From the NCBI RefSeq assembly GCF_002252045.1, contig NZ_NEFF01000002.1:310001-374000 (forward strand): a stretch of DNA of 64,000 nucleotides. Direction: 5' to 3'. A program made the position numbers and the translations under genes. This document shows, piece by piece, positions 1-8,692 of this stretch (the stretch's first letter is position 1; every line of letters begins with the position of its first letter). This DNA is from Ignatzschineria sp. F8392 (GTDB taxonomy: Bacteria; Pseudomonadota; Gammaproteobacteria; Cardiobacteriales; Wohlfahrtiimonadaceae). The notes below the pieces were generated by a model, which ran no database searches, had not been told where the DNA came from, and saw nothing but the letters and a program-made list of their open reading frames with translations.

Positions 1-253
1 ATGGCCATCTTAGGACTCTGTATCAATATCTCTGCAAGCCTCTTCTAGTGTTGAAATCATGATAAGAGCAATCCCGCCCGTAACACTCTAAATTGGCGGG
101 AAGATTTTGCAGAGAAGCTATAAGCTCTGTTATGATTTGCAATAGCCCTGACGACAAGAAGAAGCGTCAGCCGGAAAGTTAAAGTTAAGTTAAAGTTACA
201 TTAAAAGATATTATCAATATTGAAGATCGATTAAGAGGATGAAATAGCAGGGA
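1..253 (+). promoter_or_regulatory. hflD upstream region with promoter and leader hairpin
   Basis: No gene is recognised here. Frame 3 is open from the window edge to a TGA at 60-62 (last residues PLLVLKS), so it could be the tail of a gene cut by the window, but I cannot identify it. A plausible extended -10 promoter is TTGCAG (107-112), 18 bp, TATGAT (131-136) preceded by TG. A hairpin with arms CTGACG (148-153) and CGTCAG (165-170) lies in the presumed leader. Next comes an 11-bp tandem duplication with one mismatch (178-199). Confidence 0.4.
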
Positions 254-856
254 ATGAATAGAAATCAAGTCATTGCACTATCGGCAGTATTACAATCAGC
301 GATGTTGGTTGATCGAATTGCAACGATCGGCTCTATCCCCAATGAGGAGCGCAACCCACTCCTCCATAGTATCTTTGTTCTCAAACCGGAAAATATCGAT
401 GATGTCTATGATGGAGTGAGCAATATTAAACCTGGTCTATCAGCATTTGCCCACGGATTAAAAAATGTACCGGCGCCGGCAAAGATCTATCTCTACTCTC
501 TCATTTCACTAGAGGCTTCCCTTAGAAAGAATCCTGAGATACTCAATATTTTAGGAAGTGGCCTTGAGAATATCGCTGCCCGATTACAACATTTTGAGAT
601 CACTCATGAAAATATCATCGCAGCGATCGCCGATCTCTACTCGCAAACCTTAAGCAAATTAACACCTCGCATTATGGTCAAAGGGGAGCAATCTATTCTC
701 TCCCAACCCCATATTGCCAATGAAATTAGAGCTCTACTTCTCGCCGGTATCCGCTCAACAATGTTATGGCGCCAATATGGTGGCTCACGCCTCAACCTAC
801 TTCTTCCTTGGAACCGTATTCCGCAGACCGCTCAAGAGATTCTGCTAACTCTATAA
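254..856 (+). CDS. hflD: HflD family protein (lysogenization regulator homolog)
   Basis: A 200-aa all-helical protein whose N-terminus (residues 6-20, ALSAVLQSAMLVDRI) matches the HflD/YcfC pattern of a helix rich in A/L/Q followed by VxxIA. The length equals the usual 200-213 aa. In E. coli HflD is membrane-associated, binds phage lambda CII and is encoded between mnmA and purB; its housekeeping role is unclear. Neither mnmA nor purB is visible here, so the usual neighbours are lost. The ATG is closely preceded by AGGGA. It stands alone and converges with epmB, with stop codons 4 bp apart. The family call rests on overall pattern and length, not on catalytic residues. Confidence 0.75.
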   Translation: MNRNQVIALSAVLQSAMLVDRIATIGSIPNEERNPLLHSIFVLKPENIDDVYDGVSNIKPGLSAFAHGLKNVPAPAKIYLYSLISLEASLRKNPEILNILGSGLENIAARLQHFEITHENIIAAIADLYSQTLSKLTPRIMVKGEQSILSQPHIANEIRALLLAGIRSTMLWRQYGGSRLNLLLPWNRIPQTAQEILLTL

Positions 857-860
857 AAAG

Positions 861-1829
861 CTATGCTAACACCCGCTTTCCCTCACCTTCTGGAATCTCA
901 ATAATAAGACGAGGGATACAGATTCCGGAGATCTCTTCCCGCAATGCGTTGATCAATGCGATACCCTGCTCATTACTCACGACAAAATGGCTCGTACCGC
1001 GCGCTAGATCCATCTGATGGAGATAGTAAGGTTTAACGCCATTTTCCACAAAGGTATACATCAACGCCTTTAATGCCGGAAGATTATCATTAACGCCTTT
1101 CAATAATACTGACTGAGAGAGCAACATCACCCCCTTACTCCGCAGAGCACGCAAGGCCGCTCTCCCCTCCGGTGAGAACTCCGCCGCATGATTCGCATGA
1201 AGGACGACAGTAAGCATCTTGCCACTTGCCATTACCTCATCTAAGAGCGCTAAGAGTTCTGGAGAGATCTTTTCAGGAGAGATCAATGGGATTCTCGAGT
1301 GAATTCGAATACTTTTTAGATGGGGAATTGCCGCTAATGCCAATAATACCTCGCGCAACCGACGGATAGAGAGAATCAGAGGATCGCCACCTGTTAATAT
1401 CACCTCCCACAGCTCTTGATGCTCAGCAAAATAGTCGAGCGCATTTTGGAGCTCAGATTTTGTTAAATTCTCCCCTTTCTGCCCAATCATCTCTTTACGA
1501 AAGCAGAAACGACAATAGACTTCACAAAGCTGGGTAATCTTCAACAATGCTCGATCTCGATAACGGTGCACAACTCCCGCTACAGGGGTAAAACGACCAT
1601 CACCAATAGGATCATCTAACTCTTCTGGCAGGACATGATTCTCTGCTATCGAAGGGATAAATTGGCGCAACAGCGCCTCTCGCTCTTCCCCTTTTGCACG
1701 GAAAATCTGCTGTTGCATTGTCGGACTAATCTTAATCTGAAAGGATTGAGCAACTTGATCAATCTCCGCTCCCGGCTCAAGTAACTTTTCTGTATAAAGG
1801 TGATCTAAGGTCGTCCAATACTGGCTCAT
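861..1829 (-). CDS. epmB: EF-P beta-lysylation protein EpmB (lysine 2,3-aminomutase family)
   Basis: A 322-aa radical SAM enzyme. The [4Fe-4S] cluster motif CxxxCxxC is C102, C106 and C109 (CEVYCRFC), followed by FRKEMIG as in lysine 2,3-aminomutases. A GGDPL motif lies near residue 147. EpmB converts (S)-alpha-lysine to (R)-beta-lysine, which EpmA attaches to elongation factor P to relieve ribosome stalling at polyproline. The length matches E. coli EpmB (342 aa) better than the longer catabolic KamA enzymes. In many genomes it sits beside efp; here it is divergent from miaA with only 51 bp between starts, and neither efp nor epmA is in the window. Confidence 0.9.
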   Translation of the reverse strand: MSQYWTTLDHLYTEKLLEPGAEIDQVAQSFQIKISPTMQQQIFRAKGEEREALLRQFIPSIAENHVLPEELDDPIGDGRFTPVAGVVHRYRDRALLKITQLCEVYCRFCFRKEMIGQKGENLTKSELQNALDYFAEHQELWEVILTGGDPLILSIRRLREVLLALAAIPHLKSIRIHSRIPLISPEKISPELLALLDEVMASGKMLTVVLHANHAAEFSPEGRAALRALRSKGVMLLSQSVLLKGVNDNLPALKALMYTFVENGVKPYYLHQMDLARGTSHFVVSNEQGIALINALREEISGICIPRLIIEIPEGEGKRVLA

Positions 1830-1880
1830 TGCGCTATACTATCCTGTAAAAAATAATCTTATTATCATAAAGGATTTTAC

Positions 1881-2816
1881 ATGAATAAGAGAGTAATTTG
1901 TTTGATGGGCCCTACCGCTACCGGGAAAACGGAGCTTGCGATGCGAATTGCCGATCAAATTCCGGTAGAGATTATCTCGGTAGATTCGGCCATGATCTAT
2001 CGGGAGATGAATATCGGGACCGCTAAGCCTGATGCCGAGACCTTAATCCGTTATCCTCACCGCTTGATCGATATTTGTGAGCCGACCGAACGTTACTCTA
2101 CTGCTGAATTTCGCCGTGATGCGATCTATGAGATCGAAAGAAGCTTTGCTGCAGGAAAGATCCCCCTTCTTGTCGGAGGGACCTTTCTCTACTTTCAGTC
2201 ACTCTTAGAAGGAATCTCCCCGATTCCACAAGTCTCATCGGATACTTTAAAGCAGCTGACAGAGCGTGCGGAGATAGAAGGGAGCGCAGTACTACATCAA
2301 GCGCTTAAGGAAGTTGACCCTGATAGCTTTCAGCGCCTCAACCCAAATGATACTCAACGGGTAATTCGGGCGCTGAGCGTCTACCTTGAAACAGGAAAAC
2401 CTCTGACCTACTACTGGAATCTCCCTAAAAAACCGGGAATTGCCTACCCATTTCTTAAAATTGCCTTAGCAAATAGTGATGAAAAGAGACGCAACCAACA
2501 GATCGCCCAGCGTTACCATAAGATGATCGATGCCGGCTTAATTGAGGAGGTTGCAACACTTAGAGAACACTATCCCGAGCTCAATCTCGACTACCCTTCA
2601 ATGCGTGCTGTCGGCTATCGTCAAATATGGAATTATCTCGAAGGAGAGATGACTTTAGCTGAAGCGGTAGAGCGCGCGATTATTGCCACGAGACAATATG
2701 CGAAAAGACAGAGGACTTGGTTAAGAAGCGAGGAAGATCTCGCCATGTTTGAGGTCAATACCCCACACTATACGCAAAAAGCACTCGATCAAATCCTACA
2801 CTTTATCGATCATTAA
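1881..2816 (+). CDS. miaA: tRNA dimethylallyltransferase MiaA
   Basis: A 311-aa enzyme with the P-loop GPTATGKT at residues 10-17, SVDSAMIYREMNIGTAKP (the DMAPP transferase signature) and a C-terminal TRQYAKRQRTW tRNA-binding stretch. It transfers a dimethylallyl group to N6 of A37 in tRNAs that read UNN codons, the first step to ms2i6A. The length is that of the family (about 310-316). The ATG follows AAGGA at good spacing. In many relatives miaA is followed by hfq and hflX; here a minus-strand gene follows and hfq is not in the window. Confidence 0.97.
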   Translation: MNKRVICLMGPTATGKTELAMRIADQIPVEIISVDSAMIYREMNIGTAKPDAETLIRYPHRLIDICEPTERYSTAEFRRDAIYEIERSFAAGKIPLLVGGTFLYFQSLLEGISPIPQVSSDTLKQLTERAEIEGSAVLHQALKEVDPDSFQRLNPNDTQRVIRALSVYLETGKPLTYYWNLPKKPGIAYPFLKIALANSDEKRRNQQIAQRYHKMIDAGLIEEVATLREHYPELNLDYPSMRAVGYRQIWNYLEGEMTLAEAVERAIIATRQYAKRQRTWLRSEEDLAMFEVNTPHYTQKALDQILHFIDH

Positions 2817-2871
2817 ATTTCGATAATTAGGTACTAGAGCAGCGCTAGATTGAATAGATTAAGATCAGCGC

Positions 2872-3807
2872 CTAAGATTGAGATTCTGCAGCCAACTCCG
2901 CTTGAAGCTCCTCTTGTAACTCCTCAATAATATCATCCCCTACTTCATGAAGCGGCGTTTGCAGATTATTGTAGTTCAGAAGAATCGAAGCCTCCGTAAC
3001 AGGCAGTGAACGATTATATTCAAGCTCATCGATAAAGCTATTCATCAAAGCCTCTAACTCATCACTGTCATATCGATTATTAACAGCTAAAAGATGCCGG
3101 ATACTGAGCGTCTCTATATCTTCAGGAATACGCCAGTAAAGCTCTTTCGGAACAACTGTTTTATAGAAATAACGATGTTTTTGAAAAAAGTTTTTCGGGA
3201 GTGCCGAAACGATTGAGAGCGGTTCACCGCCACAAAGTGTATTGAGTTGTCGCACAATGCGACTCGGATGCGCGCCCGTTACAAAAGCAACGTTGATCTC
3301 AAAACTACAGAAGTAATCGATCAACTCTTGAGAAGAGAAGTGCCGAAGCGGTATTTTTTTGCGATTAATATTCATCGCCCTTAACACATCCGCTAAAACT
3401 TTTGTCTGTGTCGGCTGATCTAGAACACCAAAACTTTGACCTTCAGTGAAGAATTCATCACGTGAAATGCCTCTCGAAACTACAGTAAAGGCCTGATGAT
3501 AGAGGGGTAATACTAACTGAAAATCATTCGCCAATGATTCATTGTAGAACTGCTCCGTAGTGATAATAAAATCATACTCTCGTAATGCTTTCTGATCGAG
3601 ATCACCTTGATCATAGTAACGTTCTAGACAGCGATGATAGGGATGAATCACCTCATAGCTCATACAGAGATGATCACTAATTGCACGATCGATCTCTGAA
3701 GGCGTCTGTCTTAAGATCTTAATCTCTCGGCGATCATTGTTATCTCCTGCAGCCCATTGTAACGCGCAAAAGGATAACATTAGGATCACTATAAAAAATC
3801 GTCTCAT
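2872..3807 (-). CDS. TAXI/NMT1-like periplasmic solute-binding protein, orphan
   Basis: A 311-aa protein with an N-terminal signal peptide (hydrophobic residues 4-19, probable cleavage after the AGD region). The body looks like a type II periplasmic binding fold. The segment IPEDIETLSIRHLLAVN resembles the C-lobe of TAXI-family TRAP transporter receptors (DVPTVAVPALLVV type). The tail is very acidic and Glu/Gln-rich (residues about 285-311). No TRAP membrane gene (DctQ/DctM) lies beside it; the neighbours are miaA and tRNA-Asn. The function may therefore be sensory or scavenging rather than classical transport. GAGG stands 5 bp before the ATG. Family assignment is moderate and the ligand is unknown. 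Confidence 0.55.
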   Translation of the reverse strand: MRRFFIVILMLSFCALQWAAGDNNDRREIKILRQTPSEIDRAISDHLCMSYEVIHPYHRCLERYYDQGDLDQKALREYDFIITTEQFYNESLANDFQLVLPLYHQAFTVVSRGISRDEFFTEGQSFGVLDQPTQTKVLADVLRAMNINRKKIPLRHFSSQELIDYFCSFEINVAFVTGAHPSRIVRQLNTLCGGEPLSIVSALPKNFFQKHRYFYKTVVPKELYWRIPEDIETLSIRHLLAVNNRYDSDELEALMNSFIDELEYNRSLPVTEASILLNYNNLQTPLHEVGDDIIEELQEELQAELAAESQS

Positions 3808-3957
3808 CGATCCTCTCTTAGCCTCTTATTTAATTGAGGTTGATATCAACATATTGTGGTCCATACTCTGCTTTCTATATGTCCAATATATCGATACCGC
3901 TCTATACAGTCTAAACTTTTTAGTATAAAAAATTTGCGTATAAAAATATAAAAATAT

Positions 3958-3989
3958 AAAAAAGCCCGAATCATCTGATCCGGGCTTTT
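3958..3989 (-). terminator. Rho-independent terminator after tRNA-Asn
   Basis: On the minus strand AAAAGCCCG pairs with CGGGCTTTT around a loop and ends in a T-run. It lies 8 bp beyond the tRNA 3' end. The flanking A and T runs would let it act in both directions. Confidence 0.85.
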
Positions 3990-3996
3990 CTTAATT

Positions 3997-4073
3997 TGGC
4001 TCCTCGACCTGGGCTCGAACCAGGGACCCCTTGATTAACAGTCAAGTGCTACTACCAACTGAGCTATCGAGGA
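3997..4073 (-). tRNA. tRNA-Asn (GTT)
   Basis: A 77-nt tRNA including an encoded CCA. The acceptor arms are TCCTCGA and TCGAGGA with discriminator G. The D-arm contains AGCTCAGTTGGTAG. The anticodon loop is CTGTTAA (anticodon GTT) on the stem TTGA/TCAA, and the T-arm is CCTGGTTCGAGCCCAGG. It is transcribed alone, between its own promoter (4087-4115) and terminator (3958-3989). Confidence 0.96.
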
Positions 4074-4086
4074 ATTAAGAATTGTT

Positions 4087-4115
4087 ATTCTAGATAAAGC
4101 GCCTCTTTCTGTCAA
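4087..4115 (-). promoter_or_regulatory. Sigma-70 promoter of tRNA-Asn
   Basis: On the minus strand there is a perfect -35 TTGACA (4110-4115), a 17-bp spacer and a -10 TAGAAT (4087-4092). This would start transcription about 7 nt before the mature tRNA 5' end. It is the best sigma-70 match I found in the window. Confidence 0.85.
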
Positions 4116-4184
4116 ACAAAATTATGCCATTGTTAATTAATTGAACAAAAAACATAACAGCAGATCTTATCAATGGGAAAGCTA

Positions 4185-5021
4185 TTACGCCTCACGCTCT
4201 TTAAAAGAGAGCTCAACCTGACTGATATAGTTGCCGGAGAAAGGTAGAATTTTAAAGCACATATCATCGATGATCACCTGATCATTCTCTGCCGGAAGAC
4301 TCCCTGCTGTCTTCATGATCAGCCCACTCAATGTCTCTACATCCTCCTCTTCAATCTCTCTTTGAAAATAATGATTAAATTCCTCCAAAGGGATTAAAGC
4401 ATCAATCACGTAGAGATTATCACTCAATATCTTGACCTGCTCTGCCGGCTCTTCTCGACGATCATGTTCATCATCAATATCACCGACAATCTGCTCTAAA
4501 AGATCTTCAATGGTAATCAGCCCAGAAACTGAGCCAAACTCATCAACGACGAGTGCCATATGAATCCGCTTCATACGAAAATCATTGATCAATGCGGTCA
4601 CAAACTTCCCTTCAGGGACATACTCTACTGGACGGATGAGGGGTTTAATATCTAACTCTTTCTCACCAATATAGGGAAGCAGGTCTTTTGAGAGAAGCAC
4701 TCCAGCGATCTCTTCATGGTTATCTGATAAGACGGGAAAACGGGAGTGACCCGATGCAATAATGCGCTCTAAGATTGACTCTGGCGATTCATCAATGGCG
4801 ATCGTGATCATCTTCGCTCTTGGCACCATAATGTCACGCACAATCTGTTGCGAGCCGGCAATGATAGCGCGAATCATCTCTAATGAATCATCGCTAATTA
4901 ACCCTTGATTCTTTGCCTCTTCGCAATCTCGAATCAGGCCTTCAATACTAATATCTTTATGTTTATCGAACCCTAGTCGTTGCAACCAAGATTCGCCTTT
5001 CCTACTACCTTCTTCAGCCAT
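4185..5021 (-). CDS. corC: CorC/YbeX-type CBS-domain protein (Mg/Co homeostasis)
   Basis: A 278-aa cytoplasmic protein. Two CBS domains occupy about residues 60-185 (DIMVPRAKM opens the first; LVVDEFGSVSGLITIEDLLE ends the second). A CorC_HlyC C-terminal domain follows at about 200-275. It lacks the membrane DUF21 domain of larger paralogs, so it corresponds to E. coli CorC/YbeX (292 aa). The family has been linked to Mg2+/Co2+ handling and, more recently, to ribosome/rRNA maturation. E. coli ybeX is next to ybeY and lnt; here it stands alone between tRNA-Asn and the divergent mrcB. Confidence 0.9.
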   Translation of the reverse strand: MAEEGSRKGESWLQRLGFDKHKDISIEGLIRDCEEAKNQGLISDDSLEMIRAIIAGSQQIVRDIMVPRAKMITIAIDESPESILERIIASGHSRFPVLSDNHEEIAGVLLSKDLLPYIGEKELDIKPLIRPVEYVPEGKFVTALINDFRMKRIHMALVVDEFGSVSGLITIEDLLEQIVGDIDDEHDRREEPAEQVKILSDNLYVIDALIPLEEFNHYFQREIEEEDVETLSGLIMKTAGSLPAENDQVIIDDMCFKILPFSGNYISQVELSFKEREA

Positions 5022-5134
5022 TATCTCTATTCACCTCTATAGAATTTAAATACTAATAGGCTCATTATTTAACATGTTAAGATTATACCGATATTACTAA
5101 AAATGCTACTAAGAAAGTTGATATAAACTATTAT

Positions 5135-5163
5135 TTTTCATTAGAGGGCGGATCTTATATAAT
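5135..5163 (+). promoter_or_regulatory. Probable mrcB promoter
   Basis: The -10 TATAAT (5158-5163) is 17 bp from a weak -35 TTTTCA (5135-5140). It lies 118 bp before the mrcB ATG. The bases after the -10 (GCAAAAT) recur after the -10 at 35877. Confidence 0.55.
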
Positions 5164-5280
5164 GCAAAATCGTAAACAAAAAAGTAGATTGTTAAGATCA
5201 TCTCTCTGAAGATCAAGATATCTATTGAGCCCACTACTTTTTAGACTACTCCCTATTTCAGAGCTGGTATCCGTTATTTC

Positions 5281-7638
5281 ATGAAAAACAAAAAAAACCA
5301 TCTAACTACTGGTGAACGTGCTAATCGTGCTGTGGCATACCTTATGCGGCTCATCATCTCTATTATTGTGATCGTGGCACTCGTGGCACTTCCAATCTTT
5401 GGCTATTTCATTATCAAAGCCGATCACGAGATTACCCCTGAATTCAAAAATCGCCAATGGGCCCTTCCTGCTCGAGTCTACGCACGTCCCCTAGAACTCT
5501 ATGCCGGCAAAGAGCTTAAGCCTAAAGAGATGGAGCAAGAGCTAGAGTGGATTCTCTACCGCGCCTCAAAATCTCTTCGTCAGCCAGGAACCTTCTACTT
5601 CGATCAAGAGAACAATCGCATCTCCGTTCATACTCGTCCCTTCACCTATAGCGATGGTACGGAAGAGTCACAGCAGATTGAGGTCACTTTTAAAAATAAT
5701 CGTATTAGTAACATTAAAAATCGTACCACAGGGGAAGAGATCCCTTTGACACGAATTGAACCCCTCTTAATTGCATCGATCTACCCGACACATAATGAAG
5801 ATCGAATCCTTCTAAAGCGTGAAGAGATTCCCCCCATGTTGATCGATACTCTTCTTGCCATGGAAGATCGTGCATACTACCAACATTTCGGGATCAACCC
5901 GAAAGGGATTATGCGAGCATTAGTGACCAACTTTAAAGCAGGAAAAAATGTCCAAGGAGGGTCGACACTCACCCAGCAGCTGATCAAAAACTACTTCTTA
6001 ACAAGCGAAAAGACATTAGAACGTAAAATTCAAGAGATGTTCTATGCGATCGTCCTCGATTGGCGCTTCGATAAAGATGAGATCTTGGAAGCTTATATCA
6101 ATGAGATCTATCTCTCCCAAGATGGTGACCGCGCAATCCACGGTTTTGGTTTAGCGAGCGAATTCTTCTTCGGTAAACCGGTCAATGAGCTCTCTATTGG
6201 TGAGATTGCGACCCTCGTTGCCGTGATCCCTAGCCCTAGTAGCTACAATCCTCGCCGTAATCCTGAGATTGCAATCAAGCGTCGAAACCTCATTATTGAT
6301 GTGCTTGTTGAACAGAATCTCTTAAGTGAAGAGGATGCCATTATTGTAAAGGCGGAACCCCTCAAAATTTTAGAAAATCCTCCACCGGCAAAGACACGCT
6401 TTCCGGCATTCATTGAGCTTGTCTATAAACAGCTCAAAGAGCAGTATAGCGCTGATCAACTCAACTCAGGTGGCTTAAGAATCTTCACAACGCTCGACCC
6501 TATTGTGCAAAACTATGCTGAGCAGTCTGTGATGAATACATTAACGCGCATTGAAAAAGATCGAGGCCTTACGCCTAATATCTTACAAGGTTCCATTGTT
6601 ATTGCGAAGAATAACACCGGCGAGATCGCCGCGATAGTAGGGGATCGAAATGTAAGACAAGCAGGGTTTAACCGTGCGCTCAATACCAATCGCCCTATCG
6701 GCTCTTTAGTAAAACCTTTTGTCTACCTAAGAGCTTTAGAAGAGCCAAGTCGTTACTCTTTAGCAACACCACTCGATGATGCTTCACCTATCAATCTTGT
6801 CATTGGTGGCAAAACTTGGAGCCCTAACAACTATGACCGTAGATTGCATGGCTGGGTCCCTCTGATTACGGCACTTGCAAAATCATACAACTTACCAGTG
6901 ATTCGAGTGGGGATGGATATTGGGATCGATAATGTCGTCGATACCCTCTACCGTCTTGGCGTCAATCCAATCAAATACAATATTCCTGCCGTTCCGGCAT
7001 CACTCTTGGGATCAGTCGATCTTCCTCCAATTGAAGTCGCACAGATCTACTCTACAATCGCCAATAATGGTTACTATACACCGCTTCGCTCTATTCGCGA
7101 AGTGACCGATAGTGAGAGTAAGCTTCTTGCTCAAATTGAGGTTGATCCTATCCAAGCGATTGAACCTGGCCCTAACTATCTCATTACAGAAGCGATGATT
7201 GATGTTGTTAATCAAGGGACTGCCGGATCACTGCGAAATAGCCTTGGCAAAAATATTCGCGTTGCGGCAAAAACAGGAACAACGAATGATTATCGAGATA
7301 GTTGGTTTGCAGGCTTTACCGGCAACTATACTGCGGTCTCCTGGGTAGGACGTGATGATAATAAACCTATCAGACGTTTAACAGGAACTGCCGGAGCCCT
7401 TCCTCTCTGGGCTGGTGCTATGAAGAATCTTCACCTTGAAAACATCGCTCACGATAAGCCGGCAAACATTGTCGATGTCGCAGTCGACCTCTCAACAGGA
7501 TTGCTTCCCCCGAGAACATCCTGCCCCGATACTAAAATTAGAACGCTTCCTTTCATAGCAGGCTATCAGCCAACCTATGCAAGTGAATGCTTCTATATCC
7601 CAGAATCTCCGGAGTCTGGTGGGTTTATATTTGAGTAA
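5281..7638 (+). CDS. mrcB: Penicillin-binding protein 1B, bifunctional peptidoglycan synthase
   Basis: A 785-aa class A PBP. A short cytoplasmic tail and one membrane helix (about residues 22-47) are followed by a UB2H-like regulatory domain (about 60-150). The glycosyltransferase domain has catalytic E195 in MEDRAYYQHFG and the motif GGSTLTQQLIKN. The transpeptidase has S475-x-x-K478 (GSLVKPF), S535-Y-N537 and KTGT at 664-667. It polymerises and crosslinks peptidoglycan in the periplasm. The length agrees with PBP1b (770-845). The Shine-Dalgarno is weak. A hairpin (arms 7638-7644 and 7653-7659) begins at the stop codon without a T-run, so read-through into lpoP is possible. Confidence 0.96.
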   Translation: MKNKKNHLTTGERANRAVAYLMRLIISIIVIVALVALPIFGYFIIKADHEITPEFKNRQWALPARVYARPLELYAGKELKPKEMEQELEWILYRASKSLRQPGTFYFDQENNRISVHTRPFTYSDGTEESQQIEVTFKNNRISNIKNRTTGEEIPLTRIEPLLIASIYPTHNEDRILLKREEIPPMLIDTLLAMEDRAYYQHFGINPKGIMRALVTNFKAGKNVQGGSTLTQQLIKNYFLTSEKTLERKIQEMFYAIVLDWRFDKDEILEAYINEIYLSQDGDRAIHGFGLASEFFFGKPVNELSIGEIATLVAVIPSPSSYNPRRNPEIAIKRRNLIIDVLVEQNLLSEEDAIIVKAEPLKILENPPPAKTRFPAFIELVYKQLKEQYSADQLNSGGLRIFTTLDPIVQNYAEQSVMNTLTRIEKDRGLTPNILQGSIVIAKNNTGEIAAIVGDRNVRQAGFNRALNTNRPIGSLVKPFVYLRALEEPSRYSLATPLDDASPINLVIGGKTWSPNNYDRRLHGWVPLITALAKSYNLPVIRVGMDIGIDNVVDTLYRLGVNPIKYNIPAVPASLLGSVDLPPIEVAQIYSTIANNGYYTPLRSIREVTDSESKLLAQIEVDPIQAIEPGPNYLITEAMIDVVNQGTAGSLRNSLGKNIRVAAKTGTTNDYRDSWFAGFTGNYTAVSWVGRDDNKPIRRLTGTAGALPLWAGAMKNLHLENIAHDKPANIVDVAVDLSTGLLPPRTSCPDTKIRTLPFIAGYQPTYASECFYIPESPESGGFIFE

Positions 7639-7672
7639 CATCCCCCTATATCGGGATGTAACTCTCACTGTA

Positions 7673-7701
7673 TTACAGAGATAATCTGTGGTAAATTATA
7701 A
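7673..7701 (+). promoter_or_regulatory. Possible lpoP promoter
   Basis: TTACAG (7673-7678), a 17-bp spacer and TTATAA (7696-7701). A small inverted repeat ACAGA/TCTGT (7675-7679, 7685-7689) overlaps it. It may add to read-through from mrcB. Confidence 0.4.
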
Positions 7702-7758
7702 CGACTATTCATCAGTGATTATTCCATGATGCAACAGAATTTGTTTAAGGATATTTTC

Positions 7759-8472
7759 GTGAAAAGAAATGCCATTTTTTTAATAAGTCTATTAGTCTTA
7801 ACGGCCTGTGCTGCCACAGCGCCCGAGGGAGCTCGCGTTCGTCCTATCCAAGGACAACCTTATGAGCCTAGCTTCCCTGACAATAGCGGTGCGGTAAAAG
7901 CATACGCGCTACAAGATTCACCGGTTCAAGCTCCTCAAAGTAATGAGGTTGGTTTTTTAGGTTCTCAACAACCACAACAAACACCAATGGAGGCACCTGT
8001 ATTCCCTGCCCCTTCGTCGTCTAACTGGCCTGCAACCACTGCTGGTACTGCAACTCCACAAGCGACATTCCCGGCAACTACAGCTCCCGCCCCTGCTATT
8101 CCTGCACCCAACAGTGGTGTTAAGACAGCATCGGCAACGCCTCCAGCTCCTGCAACACCTGTAGCGCCGACGCCTCCAGCAGCACCGTCTGGCGGTAATG
8201 CTGTTAAAGTTCTCCTCGATGATGCACGCAAAGCAGTTCAAGAGAATCGTCTCGATAAAGCGGCTAGCTCGCTTGAAAGAGCTGTTCGCTTAGAGCCGAG
8301 AAATGCAAGTATTTGGTACGATCTTGCACAGATTCGTCTTCATCAGAAAAACTATGCAGCAGCCGAACAGATGGCCAATAAATCTATTAGCTTTACTAAG
8401 AACGAAGATCTCATTAAACGAAATCGTCAAATTATCGCGGCAGCGCAAAGTGCTCGCTCAGCGGGTAACTAG
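7759..8472 (+). CDS. lpoP: TPR lipoprotein, probable PBP1b activator LpoP
   Basis: A 237-aa lipoprotein. The preferred start is GTG at 7759, 8 bp after AAGGA: it gives a compact signal peptide (VKRNAIFLISLLVLTAC) ending in lipobox LTAC. The upstream in-frame ATG at 7726 would add 11 residues that fit a signal peptide poorly. A long Ala/Pro/Thr-rich linker (about residues 45-145) leads to a C-terminal TPR pair (about 155-230). It follows mrcB, whose product has a UB2H domain. Pseudomonas and Acinetobacter LpoP, outer-membrane TPR lipoproteins that activate PBP1b, are the best-fitting known family. The identification rests on architecture and synteny. Confidence 0.7.
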   Translation: MKRNAIFLISLLVLTACAATAPEGARVRPIQGQPYEPSFPDNSGAVKAYALQDSPVQAPQSNEVGFLGSQQPQQTPMEAPVFPAPSSSNWPATTAGTATPQATFPATTAPAPAIPAPNSGVKTASATPPAPATPVAPTPPAAPSGGNAVKVLLDDARKAVQENRLDKAASSLERAVRLEPRNASIWYDLAQIRLHQKNYAAAEQMANKSISFTKNEDLIKRNRQIIAAAQSARSAGN

Positions 8473-8513
8473 ATCGCCCAGATAGTTTAATAGTTCATTT
8501 AAAACGTAAGCTT

Positions 8514-8552
8514 GATCTAGCCCATTTGACAAAATGTCTCTTGGGCTATATC
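8514..8552 (+). promoter_or_regulatory. rne upstream hairpin overlapping a TTGACA box
   Basis: The two-tier stem pairs TAGCCCA (8518-8524) with TGGGCTA (8542-8548), extended by GAT/ATC across one mismatch. Inside, GACA (8528-8531) pairs with TGTC (8535-8538) around AAA. A perfect -35-like TTGACA (8526-8531) sits in the hairpin, but the -10 candidates are poor. It could be a terminator remnant for lpoP, a promoter, or part of the rne leader. Confidence 0.45.
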
Positions 8553-8692
8553 TGCATTGAAGAATAATAAATAATAATTTTTGAGCAATAGAGATCTTTC
8601 TTCCCTGCGCTTTTATCGAGTGCTCTTCTATTTTTCTATAAGAAGAGCCGGAAGTGCTTGTAAGCAACCTCTATTTCTCTACTGGAGAAAAA

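Noticed and set aside
1-62. C-terminal fragment of an upstream gene such as mnmA
   Set aside because: The frame is open but the ending does not resemble MnmA and is too short to identify.
3737-3928. A 63-aa plus-strand frame upstream of the TAXI-like gene
   Set aside because: No motif, antisense to a signal peptide and AT-rich spacer.
7957-8241. Two overlapping minus-strand frames inside lpoP
   Set aside because: They are the complement of the Ala/Pro/Thr-rich linker; Cys/Arg-rich or Ala/Gly/Val-rich nonsense composition.
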